Origin: Adiantum capillus-veneris
Lineage: Eukaryota > Streptophyta > Polypodiopsida > Polypodiales > Pteridaceae
Direction: 5' to 3'
Assembly: GCA_014529385.2 (NCBI GenBank)
Contig: CM043961.1
Location: 15,395,978-15,459,977, forward strand
Length of the DNA stretch: 64,000 bases
Every line of letters begins with the position of its first letter. The stretch's first letter is position 1. The position numbers and the translations under genes are program-made. Positions 34,680-47,382 of this stretch are shown here, piece by piece. The notes under the pieces were generated by a model. It searched no databases. It was not told where the DNA came from and saw nothing but the letters and a program-made list of their open reading frames with translations.

Positions 34680-37172
34680 ATGAGTAGTGACGAGGATGTT
34701 GGGCCATCCAACCGAAACACCTATCTCTCAACGAGGATCTTATGTCCTTGTAATCAATGCAAACATGTTGTGCGACAGACAAGACGCGTTTCTTTGCAGC
34801 ACGTTCGCAAATTTGGCAAGTTCGATCCATATATTATAGATCGAGTTGTTGCCAATTATAACTCGTCGGACTCTGACACTGGCCAACATGCAACAATCTT
34901 GGAACCCAATAGACGTGTTCGCAAGTGCTTTGGTCAAGCAGCATATGTGAGGCCACAAGATGTAGCCTCTGACAGCTCGCGGAATGATCATACAGACTAC
35001 ATTCCCAACAAGGCAATGTTTGAGCCCGAGATTGATGAAATGATCGAGATGATCATGGATTCAGAAAGTCTTATCTATGATGATATGAAAAGTGAAGCCC
35101 ATATGCCATTGTCTAATGGAGCACGTGTGTTTAGATTGAAGGCGCTCCTGGTTCTTCTCAACATGCAGGCAAAGTTTGGATGGAGTGACACTAGCCTCAC
35201 ATCGCTTTTCAGGTGATCTATTACAATTAGTTTACTTTAATAAAAAACTCTAGATGTATAATGATCTGATAGATTTTTACACAATTGTACCATATTTTTT
35301 TCGTTGTGTAGATTGCTCAAAGAGGACATACTGCCGGCTGATAATCCCAAGAGGAAGCAAGAAAGATTTTGCGAAACTTGGGGATGGATTACAATTCGAT
35401 CCACGCTTGTCCTAACGACTGTATTCTTTTCAGAGGGGAATACATAGACATGGAGAAGTATCCGAAATGTGATTCCGAGAGATATCGAGTAGATCTCCAC
35501 GGAACAAAAATTCCGCAAAAGGTTTTGCGATATTTTCCTCTGGTTCCTCGCATCAAGCATTTCTTTGAATTTAAGTCCATGGCCACCCTAGCATCATGGC
35601 ATGAGGAGAATAAATCTTTGAATGGTGTGCTACGGATTCCTGCAGATTGCGCAGCTTGGAAACATATAGATGAAACATGGTCGGATTTTGCCAAGGAAGC
35701 TCGAAATTTGCGGTTAGGCATGGCTATGGATGGCGTAAATCCATTTGGTCAAAGATCAGCATCTGACAGTGTATGGCCCATTGTCATCGTCAACTACAAC
35801 ATCCCCCCGTGGTTGACTACGAAGAAGGGGCACCTATGGCTAAGCTTGATTATGCCGGGGCGATATAAAGTGAAGAATATGGATGTGTATCTTCATACAC
35901 TATTGGAAGAGCTACAATAATTGTGGATTGGCATAGAAGTGGTGGATATGAGCCGACACACAGGTCGACGGAATGCTTTGATCATACGCATTCTAATGTG
36001 GACCATGCATGACTATCCCGGACTAACAAAATGCTCAGGTGATTTACACTCCTCACTCAAACACTATAAATCTTGGTTTTTCTCAATCTTATCTATTATC
36101 ATGTGTATACATGCAGGGCTTCAAACAAGCGGATACAGAGCATGTGTCACATGTGGACTTAGACTGAATGCATGTAGGGCGCCCTCATTGAAGAATCAAA
36201 TCTGCGAAGGTCATCAAGCGTATCTTCCAGAGAATCATGTGTTACGCAACGGCTTTTTGGGAAGAGAGCCACTGAGGATGTTTGCACAAGCATGGTTAGA
36301 GCAAAAGGAGATGTGTGATGACGGTTTGCCCCCAGGGATGAAGAGACTAACTCTATGGTACGAGTTACCATACTGGACTCGACTCATGATCGATCACTTG
36401 CTCGATCGAATGCACATATTCAAGAATGTGGGTAATCTACTATGGGACCATCAGACACTACATACTAAACACCTGGAGTGAAGTACCGAGTGATTTAAAA
36501 GACAGAGTCATCAGCATGCTTCATGATGAGTTTCTCGTTCCAACCTGGGATGACCGCTTCAATGAAGACCTGATGAAGGTTCGAATGCGCGAATACTGCA
36601 AGCACGAGCGTTTCGAAGTGCAAAAAGCAATCAAGCATGGGTGGAACAGACCAGATTGGCTGGCCAAAGAATTTTGGAAGAATGCGAAGAAAGCAGCGTG
36701 CGAGAATCCCAAAAAGTGGAAGCAACAAAAGGAGGCATCCAGAGCGCGAGTAGAGGCAGGGAGCTCGCACTACTTGGAGAGCGGCGGGTGGGCATCATTT
36801 GAGGCCGATTTTGTAAGTGTTTTTACATTGCTCTTTATGTTTGATAGTTTAGGGTTTAGGGTTTTTAAATTCTAACATAATGGATTCTTTGTATGTTTTG
36901 ATAGTGGTCGATGACAGGACGTGACCCCACACCATACGAGCGCGAGTACGCAGGCAGGAAGGGCTTAAACGCCCTGATGGACATTCTGAGTTCTCGTGGC
37001 GGCATGGTTAGTATTAGGGTTTACTCTTTTCTATTTGTTGTATTGTTTTATAAACGTCACTATATGTTTATACTTACAGAAAGCTGTCTTTTTTTTTTCA
37101 AAATTCGATAGATACGCCGATTGGACGCGATGAGACGTCTGATTAGACGATGTCAGTCTAGCCATAGCTAGA
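34680..37172 (+). pseudogene. CACTA transposase (TNP2-type with a C-terminal Transposase_24-like part)
   Basis: Encodes the enzyme that cuts and joins CACTA ends. Proposed exons: 34680-35212, 35312-36038, 36117 to about 36480, a frame-shifted continuation to 36812, 36905-37006, and 37113-37172 ending in TAG; intron borders are GT-AG. The N-terminus has the transposase-associated region (CPCNQCKHV). The second exon has the TNP2 core, SIHACPNDCILFRGEY, YFPLVPRIKHFFEF and NIPPWLTTKKGHLWLSL, and the third ELPYWTRLMIDHLLDRMHI. The last exons (VPSDLKDRVISMLHDEF, GRDPTPYEREY) resemble the second En/Spm protein, so both appear in one transcription unit. Breaks seen: a frameshift near 35370, an in-frame TAA at 35918, and a frame change near 36430. 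Probably inactive. Confidence 0.85.
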
Positions 37173-37517
37173 TAGCATTAGTTTCTTTTTTTCATAGCAT
37201 ATGCATCATGAGACGACTTCCATACGTCTTTTTGAAAACCATGTATATTTTTTCAATAATGACAATGGTGTTGTAACTATACATTTGCAAAGTTTAACAA
37301 TCAAGTGATTTTGCCTATGATGTATACAATTGTCATTGATTTACTTTCATCTATTTACCTTGTCACTTTTGTATCTTTATTCTACAAACAATACTATGGA
37401 TGATGGAGTTAATGGTTATATTGTCTTGTGTGTGACTACTTTGGGTCTATATCTACCCTTGCACTTTTTTTCAAAGGTGAATCAATTAATGAAACATTCC
37501 AAAAAAAAATTCTCTTG

Positions 37518-37764
37518 GACGTCGCTATATAAGGCTCTGCAGCGTCGCTATAAACATTGCTATAGATGGCTTGTAAACATCGCTATGATCGTTGCTATAA
37601 GCGTCGCTGTATAGCAATGACTATAGAGACGCATATAGCGACATTTATAGCGATGTTCCCATATCGACGTTGTTAGCGACGGTCTTAGCGATGCCGGGGG
37701 TTATAAAAACCCAATGTATCTTTGTCGCTAACAACGTCACAAGAGCACACAACCTCTGGTAGTG
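37518..37764. repeat. Right subterminal repeats and terminus of the CACTA element
   Basis: More than ten variants of TCGCTATA, AGCGACG and GTCGCTAT in both orientations, ending in CCTCTGGTAGTG. Confidence 0.85.
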
Positions 37765-37767
37765 TAC

Positions 37768-38090
37768 GGCATCGCCAAGAGTCAGTTATGCCATCTGCTC
37801 CTCCTCATAATAGACCTTCATCCATAGTTCCAGGTTGGACAAGCTATGGTCAACTGCTCTATCGGTCACTATTTTCCACACTGCCCAATGGGACCCCCAC
37901 TTGCACACGCCCTAGTAGCGCAATCCCCACAGGATTTGTGGCCACCAAGAACCTAAATCTTGACTTGAATTACTCCATATTAACTTATTCTCTATGTCAT
38001 GACACACCTGAACTTACTGGTTGGTCATACTATGTTTTAATTTTGCACAATCTACTATGTGTTTGCCACTATGTTTTTTTTTTTTGGTAA
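37768..38090 (+). pseudogene. Likely 3' exon of the gene split by the CACTA insertion
   Basis: Directly after the CACTA end the frame reads RHRQESVMPSAPPHNRPSS and TGFVATKNLNLDLN, a Pro/Ser-rich gene-like segment with no stop until the sequence turns AT-rich. The segment before the transposon (32547-32635) has a similar His/Ser/Pro-rich composition. I infer one exon interrupted by the insertion; the exact join is uncertain. Confidence 0.4.
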
Positions 38091-38333
38091 TTTTTGAAGG
38101 CAAGTCAATCGATGGTGGTTAATCTTTTATTGATTTTTTTTTTCTTCTTCATAATATTCTAAGTGAAAATATTACGAAGGGCATAATGACCTTTGAAGTA
38201 AAGACACTTGGGGTTTTCTATAAATAGCAAGAAGAATACTAGTTTCATTCATTCATTCATGCGTAAGTCACGCTAATTAAGTATCAATTTTCTAAATTTA
38301 TTCCTTTAGTTTTCTCTCATTTACATATTTATC

Positions 38334-38722
38334 ATGCCTAGGGAAAATTGCGAACAACGCGATTGGCGTGTTCAACCCCCTCCCCGTGTTGACCCCATCA
38401 ACAACATGTATGCCAATTACATTCTCAACAATGTATATGCTATGAATGATGTATGCACATCATAGAGTACACACAACTACACGGATGCTCTCCGTGCAAT
38501 CGATGAGGTCACAAGCTCAATATTCAACGCCATGTAAAACCTTGATTTCAATGTACATCCAACCGAAGGGGATAATGATCAAGTTGCCACACTAGCCAAC
38601 AATGCAAGTATGATTTGGGAGGGACATGGTTTTCTCACCCCACAGGAGTGTGCATCCTTTCAACAACACGTGGAGGCTTGGTATAAGTGTGGATGGCATA
38701 CATTTCTGTGCAAGGAATAGCC
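38334..38722 (+). pseudogene. Small unrecognised coding remnant
   Basis: From ATG 38336 the frame encodes PRENCEQRDWRVQPPPR and VDPINNMYANYILNNVY, then meets stops at about 38463 and 38536 while the same frame continues with NASMIWEGHGFLTPQEC and HVEAWYKCGWHTF. The composition is gene-like, so it is probably a decayed short gene related to the upstream block. The family is not recognised. Confidence 0.35.
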
Positions 38723-39228
38723 AATGGAGACAACAACAACAACTAGATCTCACCTTTCCTCGCGAGTGTTAGAGAAACAAGGCCTTGACACCATACTAGC
38801 ATATTGTACTATTTTTTCTCCATATCTATCTTATTGTAGTTTTTATTTTAAGTTGTGTACTTTAAACCCTTTTAATATTAGTATGTGGGTTTCTTATTGG
38901 AGTCTATAAATGTTATTCAAAATCGAATTTCATTATTATGGAGTGTGAACCGTTGAAATTGATTTGTTGCAAAGACATTTTGTGCATGTATCATTGTTCG
39001 GTTGATGGCATGATGTTTGAAAAGAGTGTGTGCGCTCTTCTATGGGTATATTTTCCATGTTTGTATACAAATGTGCATGTGTACGAGTGCTAACAAGTGT
39101 GACAAAATATAAGGACACTTATCATGTTGGTGGTTAATCTTGTTGCCCAACAACATTTGAGAAGACAAGTCGCGTGTATGAGTGAGAGGATAGTGAGAGA
39201 GAGACATTGATAAATTATGAATGTTTGA

Positions 39229-39230
<2 letters not shown>

Positions 39231-39282
<52 letters not shown>
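39231..39282. repeat. (GA)n microsatellite
   Basis: About 25 GA units ending in GACGGAGG. Confidence 0.95.
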
Positions 39283-39283
<1 letters not shown>

Positions 39284-39699
39284 GGAGGATCAAGAGAGAG
39301 AATAAATTTGAGAAGGGAGAAAGAATCTTCTTGGAATCTGCTCATCGAATTCCAAAAAAGCGCTCGGTGAAAAATGCTCGCCAAAAAAATTATGTCCTCC
39401 TTAATGTGAGCTTCATTACCATTTAAGACATGGCTGGAGGAGTTTCATTGAAGCCTGTATACAATTTTACCATAGTGAACCTCTTGCACATATCCTTACT
39501 CCTTTCCTCGCATCATATTCTTTAAGCTTTGCTACTGCTTTCTACAATGTGCATGGACAATACAATTAGCTTTTCTTTCCATGAAAATGTTACAGGTAAC
39601 CAAGTGCATGTAATTCTTGTAAACTTGTATAATGCAATCTAGGGATACTAGGGTTTAGAGTCTAAACAACATTCACCAGTGGACATTGACATATCATGG

Positions 39700-40260
39700 C
39701 TACTAGCCTATTTGGAGGTAAAAAGAGCTGTCATGAACAACCAAGTAACACCAGTTGACAATCCACTATCTATGTCTCTTGGAAGTAGGAGTATAAGTTC
39801 AGAACACTAAGAGACCCTAAAAACATAACTCTATTTAAACATGGAGGTATGAACCAAAACTCAAACACAACCAACTTACACTTCAATTCACCAATGACCT
39901 TCTCTTGGTAAGAGGTAAGAGACATTGACTCAAGCACAACTGGCGAATTCTAAGTAAGATACCATCTATTCTCACTTAGAAGTAAGAATGTTTGCTCAAA
40001 AACAACTAACCAATTCCTATTGTATGCCCTAACTACAAATAGTGCCTACTTGGAGGTAAGAGTATCATCTCATAACAACCAAGAGGTTTGTTTGGTGCAC
40101 TACTCTTGTCCACTTAGGAGTAAAAATGAAGGTTTAGAACAACAAAAATAACTCCTCCCACCAAATAAATCTTAGAAGTAAGAGTAAGTGCTCAAACAAC
40201 CAAGAGACCAATTACTACATTGTTGTCCAAAAAATAATTATCAAGAGGTTAACTAAATTT
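39700..40260. repeat. Degenerate minisatellite, ~65-70-bp period
   Basis: Variants of CACTTAGAAGTAAGAGT (GGAGGTAAAAAGAG, GGAAGTAGGAGT, CTTGGAGGTAAGAGT, CTTAGGAGTAAAAATG) recur about eight times, each followed by a CAACAACCAA-like stretch. The core word CACTTAGAAGTAA also occurs in the array at 27470-27960. Confidence 0.75.
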
Positions 40261-40984
40261 CTACCATAATCACCCCTATTTCCAGTACTAATCCTCAACA
40301 TTGTAAACCAATATGATGTGTTAACCCTAATGCTTCAATTATGAGTAGGGAAGAAATTGTTTATGCCACACCAATGATAGTAATGCCAATGGTTTTCCAA
40401 TGACATCAACTATTTTTAGGTATCAAAATTGAACATGGAGATAAAATTCTTCAAAGCTCATTTATGTTCAATATTGTTATTTTTCAATATTCAAGCTACA
40501 TTTAAGTACAAAATTTATGATTTCATTTTTTTAAAAATCAATTTAATGAATTTTTAAATGAAAATCTCTATACCTTTCACTACTTGGGTTAACCTTGCAA
40601 CTTAGAGAAAATGAGGGATGTTAAAGTATATAAAATTGATAATATATATACCCATTTATAACCATCAATGACCTTATCGATTGATATGTAAGAACAAATA
40701 TGAGATTTTGAAAAACAATGATGTATCATCATATAGTATATTTGAATAATATAGTTGAATTTATTATACAAAAATTATTCGTGTTTGAAATGTTTTACAA
40801 ATAATGTATGATGCAACCTAGCCAAACGAGTATAACTATCAAAGAGTAGAAATTTACCTTAAGGCTACAAGTTACAACCTCATAAAAACTCCCACTTCTC
40901 ATTTATCACCTATACACCTTGTTGTTGGGCTTGTTCCCTAGCATCATACAACCATCTTAGACTCATGAAAGAGGGAAAGCTCTG
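40261..40984. other. AT-rich non-coding stretch
   Basis: No repeat, splice-bordered frame or RNA gene could be supported here. Confidence 0.5.
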
Positions 40985-41440
40985 TTATGGAATTGGTATT
41001 TTACTATTTATTGCAGCTGACAAGTGGGAAAGGCTTGACCGATCTAGGCCTATGCAAACAGATATATATATTTTATGTACATTCTATTATTCAAGTGCTC
41101 TTTTATGAGCTTTGGCCATTTATGACCGGCCAGCCAGTTTGTACTCACTTTGACCATTCAAGAATGGGGGGAGATTGCACCCGGTGTCTGCGTTGTTTTT
41201 CTCTCCTCTCCACTCTTCTCTCTCGCCGTGCTAGCGTAGCACTCCGCTCTAGGAGGTGCGCCTGCACGTGCTCTCTCACTCTCTATCTCTCTCTGCTCGT
41301 GTACAATTTGATTATATGCTCATAGGATTCAAAAGGTATACAATTTTATTGGTTTTATGGCTTGCAGTGTGTTCCTTTTGGTATTTTTGCAGGGCCACCA
41401 CGTTCTCTGTTTGTAGCAATGGTATTAGAGCTATGACTTC
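40985..41440 (+). mobile_element. Probable Copia LTR remnant with primer site
   Basis: Starts near TGTTATGGAATTGG and ends just before TGGTATTAGAGC (41420-41431), a one-base variant of the Copia Met primer site. A CT-rich, TATA-containing stretch between is LTR-like. No matching second LTR or pol was found, so this is a truncated or solo remnant. Confidence 0.4.
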
Positions 41441-41724
41441 GCAATTGGACATGCAACAGTGATGGCTATGGAGATTATTGTGAACAAAGATAAGTTATGT
41501 TCACTTGCACTTACTTTTTCTTTTTTTAAAATTGTGTATATGTGATTGTTATGAATCTCCTTGAATCATAAGGATTTCAAATTAATTAGGGATGTTATAT
41601 TTTTGTAGTTGAATGAAAAACTATATAGATAAAGATAATTAGTCATATGATAAGTATAGTTTAGAGCATAATATTAGTGAATCCGATGCATGCAATCAAG
41701 CGATATCTGACTAGTTTCTCTCGA

Positions 41725-42120
41725 GGTAGAAGAAGAAGAGTTGAGCTTAGTGTCGTGTGAAGCTACCCCAAGAGACCTTCAACACCATCCCCTAATTAAC
41801 AAACTTCTATAGGCTAAGTTTAACGAAAATGAACACAAATCGGTGCTGCTGGTAAACCATTGGCTGCACTAACGTTTGTGGCGACGTCCATAACCAGCAC
41901 ATAGCAACAATATTGCTGCAAGTTGTAAACTGCCACCAACCAGTAGAGGGTTGTTCCTTGCCAACCCCTAGTACTACCCCACAGCTTCCCAAGGCTGCTT
42001 GGCTTTCAATGCTACATGTCACTAAAATTTCATGGGACTTACATGAAGGGTAGGAATCGTACCCATCACCTGAGGGTTCAGGAGCAACTCCTACCATCTA
42101 GCCAATCCACTCCAAGAGGA
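41725..42120 (-). mobile_element. SINE of a second family with a tRNA-like head
   Basis: On the minus strand the head reads GATTGGCTAGATGGTAGGAG (A-box-like) and TGATGGGTACGATTCC (B-box-like) about 35 nt apart, with good T-arm resemblance. A body of about 300 bp follows. The 3' end has GAAGGTCTCTTGGGGTAG, CTTCACACGACACTAAG and then CTCTTCTTCTTCTAC. The 3' domain resembles that of the 33237 family although heads and bodies differ. Confidence 0.65.
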
Positions 42121-42713
42121 TTCTTATCCACTACGCACCCCCTTGCACTAAAAAAATTTACTCCTTGTTGCTACTTGCAATGAGTTCCTTCGAAGCACCT
42201 CGCCAGCTCACGCATCCCCTATCCCGTCAGTGCGCTGGTCGTCCGAGCCACCGGCAGTTGTCATCTCATCACCCCTAGTCATGCCCCGTAAATTTTCCTT
42301 TCCGTTTTCACCTCAATCCTTTTCAATGCAAATCTCTTGGTGATTCTCTTTTAAAAACCCATCCAATATCGTAGCAACCACTGCTAAAAAGAAACCTAGG
42401 TTTAGTGTAATCCCACTACAAATTTTAAGACTTACCTCTAAGTTTTATATTTGAAGGTGAGAAAACCTAGTGTAATTTGGTGTACATACCTTCAAATTTT
42501 GTCAATTTACCTCTATTGTTTCTCATATGTAAGTTTGCCAAGTTTTTGGAACAACATTTTTTTTCGGGCACTGGTGGGTGTTCCCTCTTTCTGCAACAAC
42601 CCTCTAAACATCCCTTCCTACCTTCGCTACCCTCGACGCCTCCTACCCTCTTTCTCTAGCAATCCATCTCCTCGTGGATCTCCCCCTCCTCCAACAACCC
42701 TCGATTATACACC

Positions 42714-42905
42714 TGTTGGGGTATAAAGCCCAATGTGGTCGCCCAAGTAAGTGGGCGGGCCGCCAGGTATGTACACATATTCTTTTGTAAAAACCTAATA
42801 AGAACTCACTATGCTCTACACATTACAGTAGAGCGAGTTCACCATATCGTCGTGCTCTTCTTCTCGCACTCTCTCTCGTGTCGCACTTCCGCTCGTACTC
42901 CTTCA
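42714..42905 (+). repeat. 5' LTR of the young Copia
   Basis: 192 bp; identical by eye to the 3' LTR. Shares start, PPT and general layout with the Copia at 23236, so the two are related families. Confidence 0.97.
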
Positions 42906-43403
42906 ACTGGTATCACAGCTCAGATCGAGGCTCGGGGCAGCACTGCAGGAGGCTAGAGTCACCAACTCAGATTGGAGTGAAATTTGACAGGCGAAGACAC
43001 AGCCCCAAATCTCGTGGGTAAGCCCTAAGGGCTTGGTGTTGTCAGAATTTCATTCTGAGGTCATCTCGGCCACCGTTCGGCTTCGACAAAGGTCTGCGCA
43101 GGCCATTTTCGGCTACGTGGTCTCGACGGGTGCAGATCCGACTCTGCAAATTTGGGGTTTTCGGCCTACGACTACAGGTGCTGAGGATATCGACACTCCT
43201 AGAGTGTTGATTTGTGGCTGTCTACACATCGAAGGACGGCTCACAGTTCTTGGAGGCGTGTCACATATGACACGGGCGCATCTACACACAGACTGTAGGC
43301 GACATCCACTAGTTCATCAGGTTGATATTGGTTCAGAGGTCAGTTTACAGGGGAAACTCTGCCGAATTTTTCCCAGGAAAGTAAACTACTGTGAAGCGTA
43401 GCT

Positions 43404-46223
43404 ATGGCTGGATCACAGGACACTGCTCTTTACAATATCAAGAAGCTGGATGGAACCAATTTCCCATTGTGGAAGCAGCAGATTTGGCACGTGTTGGTAC
43501 AAAAGAAGCAGATAAAACCTATAAAGCTCAAGGGGATTAAACCAGAAGATATGGACGAAGATGAATGGAGCGAAATGGATGAATTGGCACTTTCTACCAT
43601 TATGCTGACTTTGGCAGAAAGCGTTTACTTCAATGTAGCAGACGAGATGTCGGCTTATCAAGCATGGTTAAAGCTGAGTGATCTTTATGAGAAGCAGAGT
43701 GCAGCTTCACAGGTATACTGGCTTAAGAAGCTTGTTGACTTGAAGATGAAAGAAGGGAAACCTATGTCCAATCATCTGAATGAATTCAACACAATCTATA
43801 GTCAGTTGTCAGCTCAAGGTGTCAAGTTTGATGAACCTGTTAGAGCTATGTTCCTGTTGATCACATTGCCGGAAAGTTGGGACACTTTTCGCCCAGCTTT
43901 GAGTAATTCTGCACCTTCACATGGTTTGAACATAGCAAGTGTAGAAGGAAGTCTGCTTACTGAAGAAACCAATAGAAAGATAATGGACAAAGGCAAAGGA
44001 ACAGCCTTAGTTGTCAGGGGAAGGACCAAAGAAAAGTACAAAGGTGGAAAGAGGAATCAGTCTCGTAGCAAGTCCCGCAGTGCTAAAGGCAAGAGTGACA
44101 TAGAATGCTACCATTGTGGCAAGAAGGGTCACATGAAAAGAGACTGCAGAGAATGGAAAGCAGAAAAAGGCAAAGAGAAAGCTGAAGACCATGGTGAGAA
44201 GAACAAGTCCTCAGTGAAGATTCAAGAAATAAATGTGACAAACATTGTTGCAGAGGATGACAGTCTAGTGTCAGGAGACATCTACTTCTTGAAGAATACA
44301 ATGGACTCAGCTCTTCTTACAGCATCTGATGGAAATGCACTGAGTGACTGGATTATAGACTCAGGGGCATCACTTCATGTGTCTCCAAACAAGGAGTGGT
44401 TTACTTCTTATGTGACCACTAAAGATCATGTTCGGCTAGGCAATGGGCAGACATGTGAGATCTTAGGTGTTGGAGATGTTCAATTGAAGTTTCAGAATGG
44501 CTCTTCTTTCACGCTGAAGAATGTGAGACATGTTCCCGCAATTACAAAGAGCTTGATCAGCACAGGTTTACTTGATGATGCTGGATACGTCACCACTTTT
44601 GGACAGAACATGTGGAAGATATCCAAGGGTTCTATGACAGTAGCACATGGAGTAAAGTCTGGAGGACTTTACATGATTTATGTATCAAATGTCTCTAAAA
44701 ATATAATCAATGTAACCGAGCAGCCGAACGTTTCTTTGTGGCATAGCCGGTTAGGACATATGTCCAAGAAGGGAATGGAAATCTTGTCTCGTTCTGGTTA
44801 TTTGCCTGGCTTTTCATTTAATGATTTTGAATTCTGTGAACATTGTCTGTATGGTAAGCAAACACAGCAGCCACATAAGCATAGAAGCAGTAGAAGAGAT
44901 ACACAGTTGGCACTTGTTCATAGTGATTTGTGTGGACCTATGCCTAACTTATCTCTAGGGGGAGCTTCTTACTTTATGACATTTATAGATGATTACTCGA
45001 GGAAAGTATGGGTTTACTTTCTCAAGCACAAGGATGAAGCGTTTGGTGTTTTCAAAACGTTTGTGACACTTGTGGAGAATCAGAGTGGCAAGAAGCTTAA
45101 ATGCTTACGCACTGACAATGGTGGAGAGTATGTTTCAAAGGCCTTTCAGGACTTTTGTGAGTCAAAAGGTATAAAACGTGAACTTACTGCTCCTTACAAT
45201 CCTCCTCAAAATGGTGTTGCTGAGAGGATGAATAGGACCATACAAGAGAAGGTCAGAAGTATGTTGTCTAATGCACAGCTGCCAAATGGGTTTTGGGTTG
45301 AAGCTGTATCAACAGCTGTTCATCTTGTAAATAGATCTCCTAGCAAGGTTTTGCAGAAGGATTCAGTGCCAGAGATGGTATGGTCAGGCAAAATGCCCTC
45401 ATACAAGCATCTCAGAGTCTTTGGCTGTGAGGCATATACTCACGTTCCAAAGGAATTTAGGAACAAACTTGAGCCAAAGAGTAGAAAGTGCATCTTTCTA
45501 GGCTATGGTAATTCTGGTGAGATGGGGTACACACTTTGGGATCCCGAATCCAGAAAGGTTGTCCGCAGCAATGATGTTCACTTTAATGAATCCAAATATC
45601 ATTCTAAACCAGAGAGGGTTGAGGAGATTAGAAGAGTTGTCTTCCAAGAAGATGGACCTGCACGTGCAAGACAAAATGTCAGGGCTAAAGAGGAGCAAGG
45701 ACAGGATAGAGTGGAACCACAGGTTGTGGCTGAGCCTGAGCCACCTATTGTGCGTAGATCTGGACGTGTCACGCGACCTCCTGATAGATTTGTTCCATCT
45801 ATGAACTATGTCATGTTGACTGATTGCAATGAGCCTTCATGTTACAAGGAAGCAATGCAAATGAAGGACTCCGGGAATTGGCAATTGGCCATGCAGTCAG
45901 AGATGACAGCTCTGCATAAAAACCAGACATGGAAGCTAGTTAAATTACCACGGGGCAAAAAGGCTCTACCCTGTAAATGGGTTTACAGGTATAAGATCAC
46001 CGCTCATGATAGTCAGCCAAAGTACAAAGCAAGGCTTGTTGCCAAGGGCTTTAAGCAAGAACAAGGCATTGACTTTGATGAAGTCTTCTCTCCGGTGGTC
46101 AAGATGACTACATTGAGATGCTTTCTTGCATTGGTTGCCATATTAGATTTGGTGTTGCACCAAATGGATGTCAAGACAGCGTTCTTGCATGGTGATTTAG
46201 ATGTGGAAATTTACATGCAGTAG
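43404..46223 (+). CDS. Copia polyprotein, gag to start of RT, ended by an in-frame TAG
   Basis: Encodes the structural and enzymatic polyprotein of the Copia element. ATG 43404 begins gag (LDGTNFPLWKQQIWHVL). A CCHC zinc knuckle lies at about residues 234-248 (CYHCGKKGHMKRDC) and the protease DSGASLHV at about 318. The GAG-pre-integrase HSRLGHMSKKG is at about 446, and integrase catalytic acids lie around HSDLCG (505), RTDNGGEY (568) and GVAERMNRT (605). RT starts near 840 (WKLVKLPRGKKALPCKWVYR). A TAG at 46221-46223 stops the frame inside the RT (after IYMQ). The same frame continues beyond it for about 80 nt, and a separate frame from 46285 carries the rest. Usual full Copia polyproteins are about 1300 to 1400 aa. 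Confidence 0.9.
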   Translation: MAGSQDTALYNIKKLDGTNFPLWKQQIWHVLVQKKQIKPIKLKGIKPEDMDEDEWSEMDELALSTIMLTLAESVYFNVADEMSAYQAWLKLSDLYEKQSAASQVYWLKKLVDLKMKEGKPMSNHLNEFNTIYSQLSAQGVKFDEPVRAMFLLITLPESWDTFRPALSNSAPSHGLNIASVEGSLLTEETNRKIMDKGKGTALVVRGRTKEKYKGGKRNQSRSKSRSAKGKSDIECYHCGKKGHMKRDCREWKAEKGKEKAEDHGEKNKSSVKIQEINVTNIVAEDDSLVSGDIYFLKNTMDSALLTASDGNALSDWIIDSGASLHVSPNKEWFTSYVTTKDHVRLGNGQTCEILGVGDVQLKFQNGSSFTLKNVRHVPAITKSLISTGLLDDAGYVTTFGQNMWKISKGSMTVAHGVKSGGLYMIYVSNVSKNIINVTEQPNVSLWHSRLGHMSKKGMEILSRSGYLPGFSFNDFEFCEHCLYGKQTQQPHKHRSSRRDTQLALVHSDLCGPMPNLSLGGASYFMTFIDDYSRKVWVYFLKHKDEAFGVFKTFVTLVENQSGKKLKCLRTDNGGEYVSKAFQDFCESKGIKRELTAPYNPPQNGVAERMNRTIQEKVRSMLSNAQLPNGFWVEAVSTAVHLVNRSPSKVLQKDSVPEMVWSGKMPSYKHLRVFGCEAYTHVPKEFRNKLEPKSRKCIFLGYGNSGEMGYTLWDPESRKVVRSNDVHFNESKYHSKPERVEEIRRVVFQEDGPARARQNVRAKEEQGQDRVEPQVVAEPEPPIVRRSGRVTRPPDRFVPSMNYVMLTDCNEPSCYKEAMQMKDSGNWQLAMQSEMTALHKNQTWKLVKLPRGKKALPCKWVYRYKITAHDSQPKYKARLVAKGFKQEQGIDFDEVFSPVVKMTTLRCFLALVAILDLVLHQMDVKTAFLHGDLDVEIYMQ

Positions 46224-46284
46224 CCAGAAGGGTTTGTTGAGAAAGGCAAGGAAGATTGGGTATGCCAGTTGTTAAAGAGTCTTT

Positions 46285-47382
46285 ATGGCTTACAACAATC
46301 ACCGAGGGCATGGTACCAAATTCCACAAGTTTATGCTTTCTCAAGGCTACAAACGTAGTGAGTTCGATCACTGTCTATATACAAAGAAGGCTAAGGATGG
46401 TAGTTGGCTGATCCTTATTTTGTATGTGGATGACATGTTGATTGTTGGCAAGCACTTGGAAGAAATTTCAGCTTTGAAGTCAAAGATGGCAAAATCGTTT
46501 GACATGAAAGACATGGGTGAGGCAAGTCATATACTTGGTATGCGCATTGAGAGAGACAGATCAAAGAAGTTGATTTGGTTATCTCAAACAGAGTATATTG
46601 ACAAGGTTTTGCAACGTTTCAATATGGAGAAGGGAAAGGCGTTGAGTGTTCCATTGCCACCATATGTGAAACTTAGCAAACAAGATTGTCCTGTGTCTGA
46701 GGAAGAACAGGCTGAAATGGATAAGATTCCATATGCGTCTGCAGTGGGTAGTTTGATGTATGCAATGATTGCTACTCGCCCAGACATTGCATTTGCAGTG
46801 GGAGTAGTAAGTCCATACATGTCAAACCCAGGCAAGAAACATTGGGAGGCAGTGAAAGGAATATTGAGATACCTGAAAGCTACAAAGAGTATGCGTATAT
46901 GCTATGGGAGTCAGGAGCTAAGTGTAAAGGGTTTTACAGACTTAGATTATGCAGGTGACTTAGACAACCGAAGGTCTACGTCAGGGTATGTCTTTACATT
47001 GGCTGGTGGAGCAGTATCATGGCGTTCTAGATTACAAGATTGTGTTACTCAGTCTACTACAGAGGCTGAATATGTTGCAGCATCAGAGGCATGCAAAGAA
47101 TCAATTTGGCTTAATCGACTAGTAACAGATTTGGGAATCAAAGAAGAGATGCTTGTGTTATATTGTGATAGTCAAAGTGCTATACAATTGGCTCGCAATC
47201 CAGTTTATCACTCAAAGACAAAGCATGTGGATGTGAAGTATCATTTCATCAGGGAAATGCTCGAGGATAAGCAACTTCAGCTTGTCAAAGTTCACACCAC
47301 AGAAAATCCTCCTGATCTACTTACAAAAGGACTTCCCTTAGAGAGCTTTGCGCATTTTCGCAAGCAGTTAGGTGTAGGGTAG
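46285..47382 (+). pseudogene. Copia RT (catalytic part) and RNase H, out of frame with the upstream part
   Basis: Continues the polyprotein after a frameshift near 46310, where two bases appear to be missing relative to the conserved RT motif. Contains YVDDM (RT active site, about residue 47 of this frame) and LMYAMIATRPDIAFAVG. RNase H follows, with TDLDYAGD, STTEAEYVAASEACKE, LYCDSQSAIQLA and the terminal HVDVKYHFIREM. Frame ends at TAG 47380-47382, about 90 bp before the 3' LTR. The ATG at 46285 is only the first Met in this frame, not a real start. Confidence 0.9.
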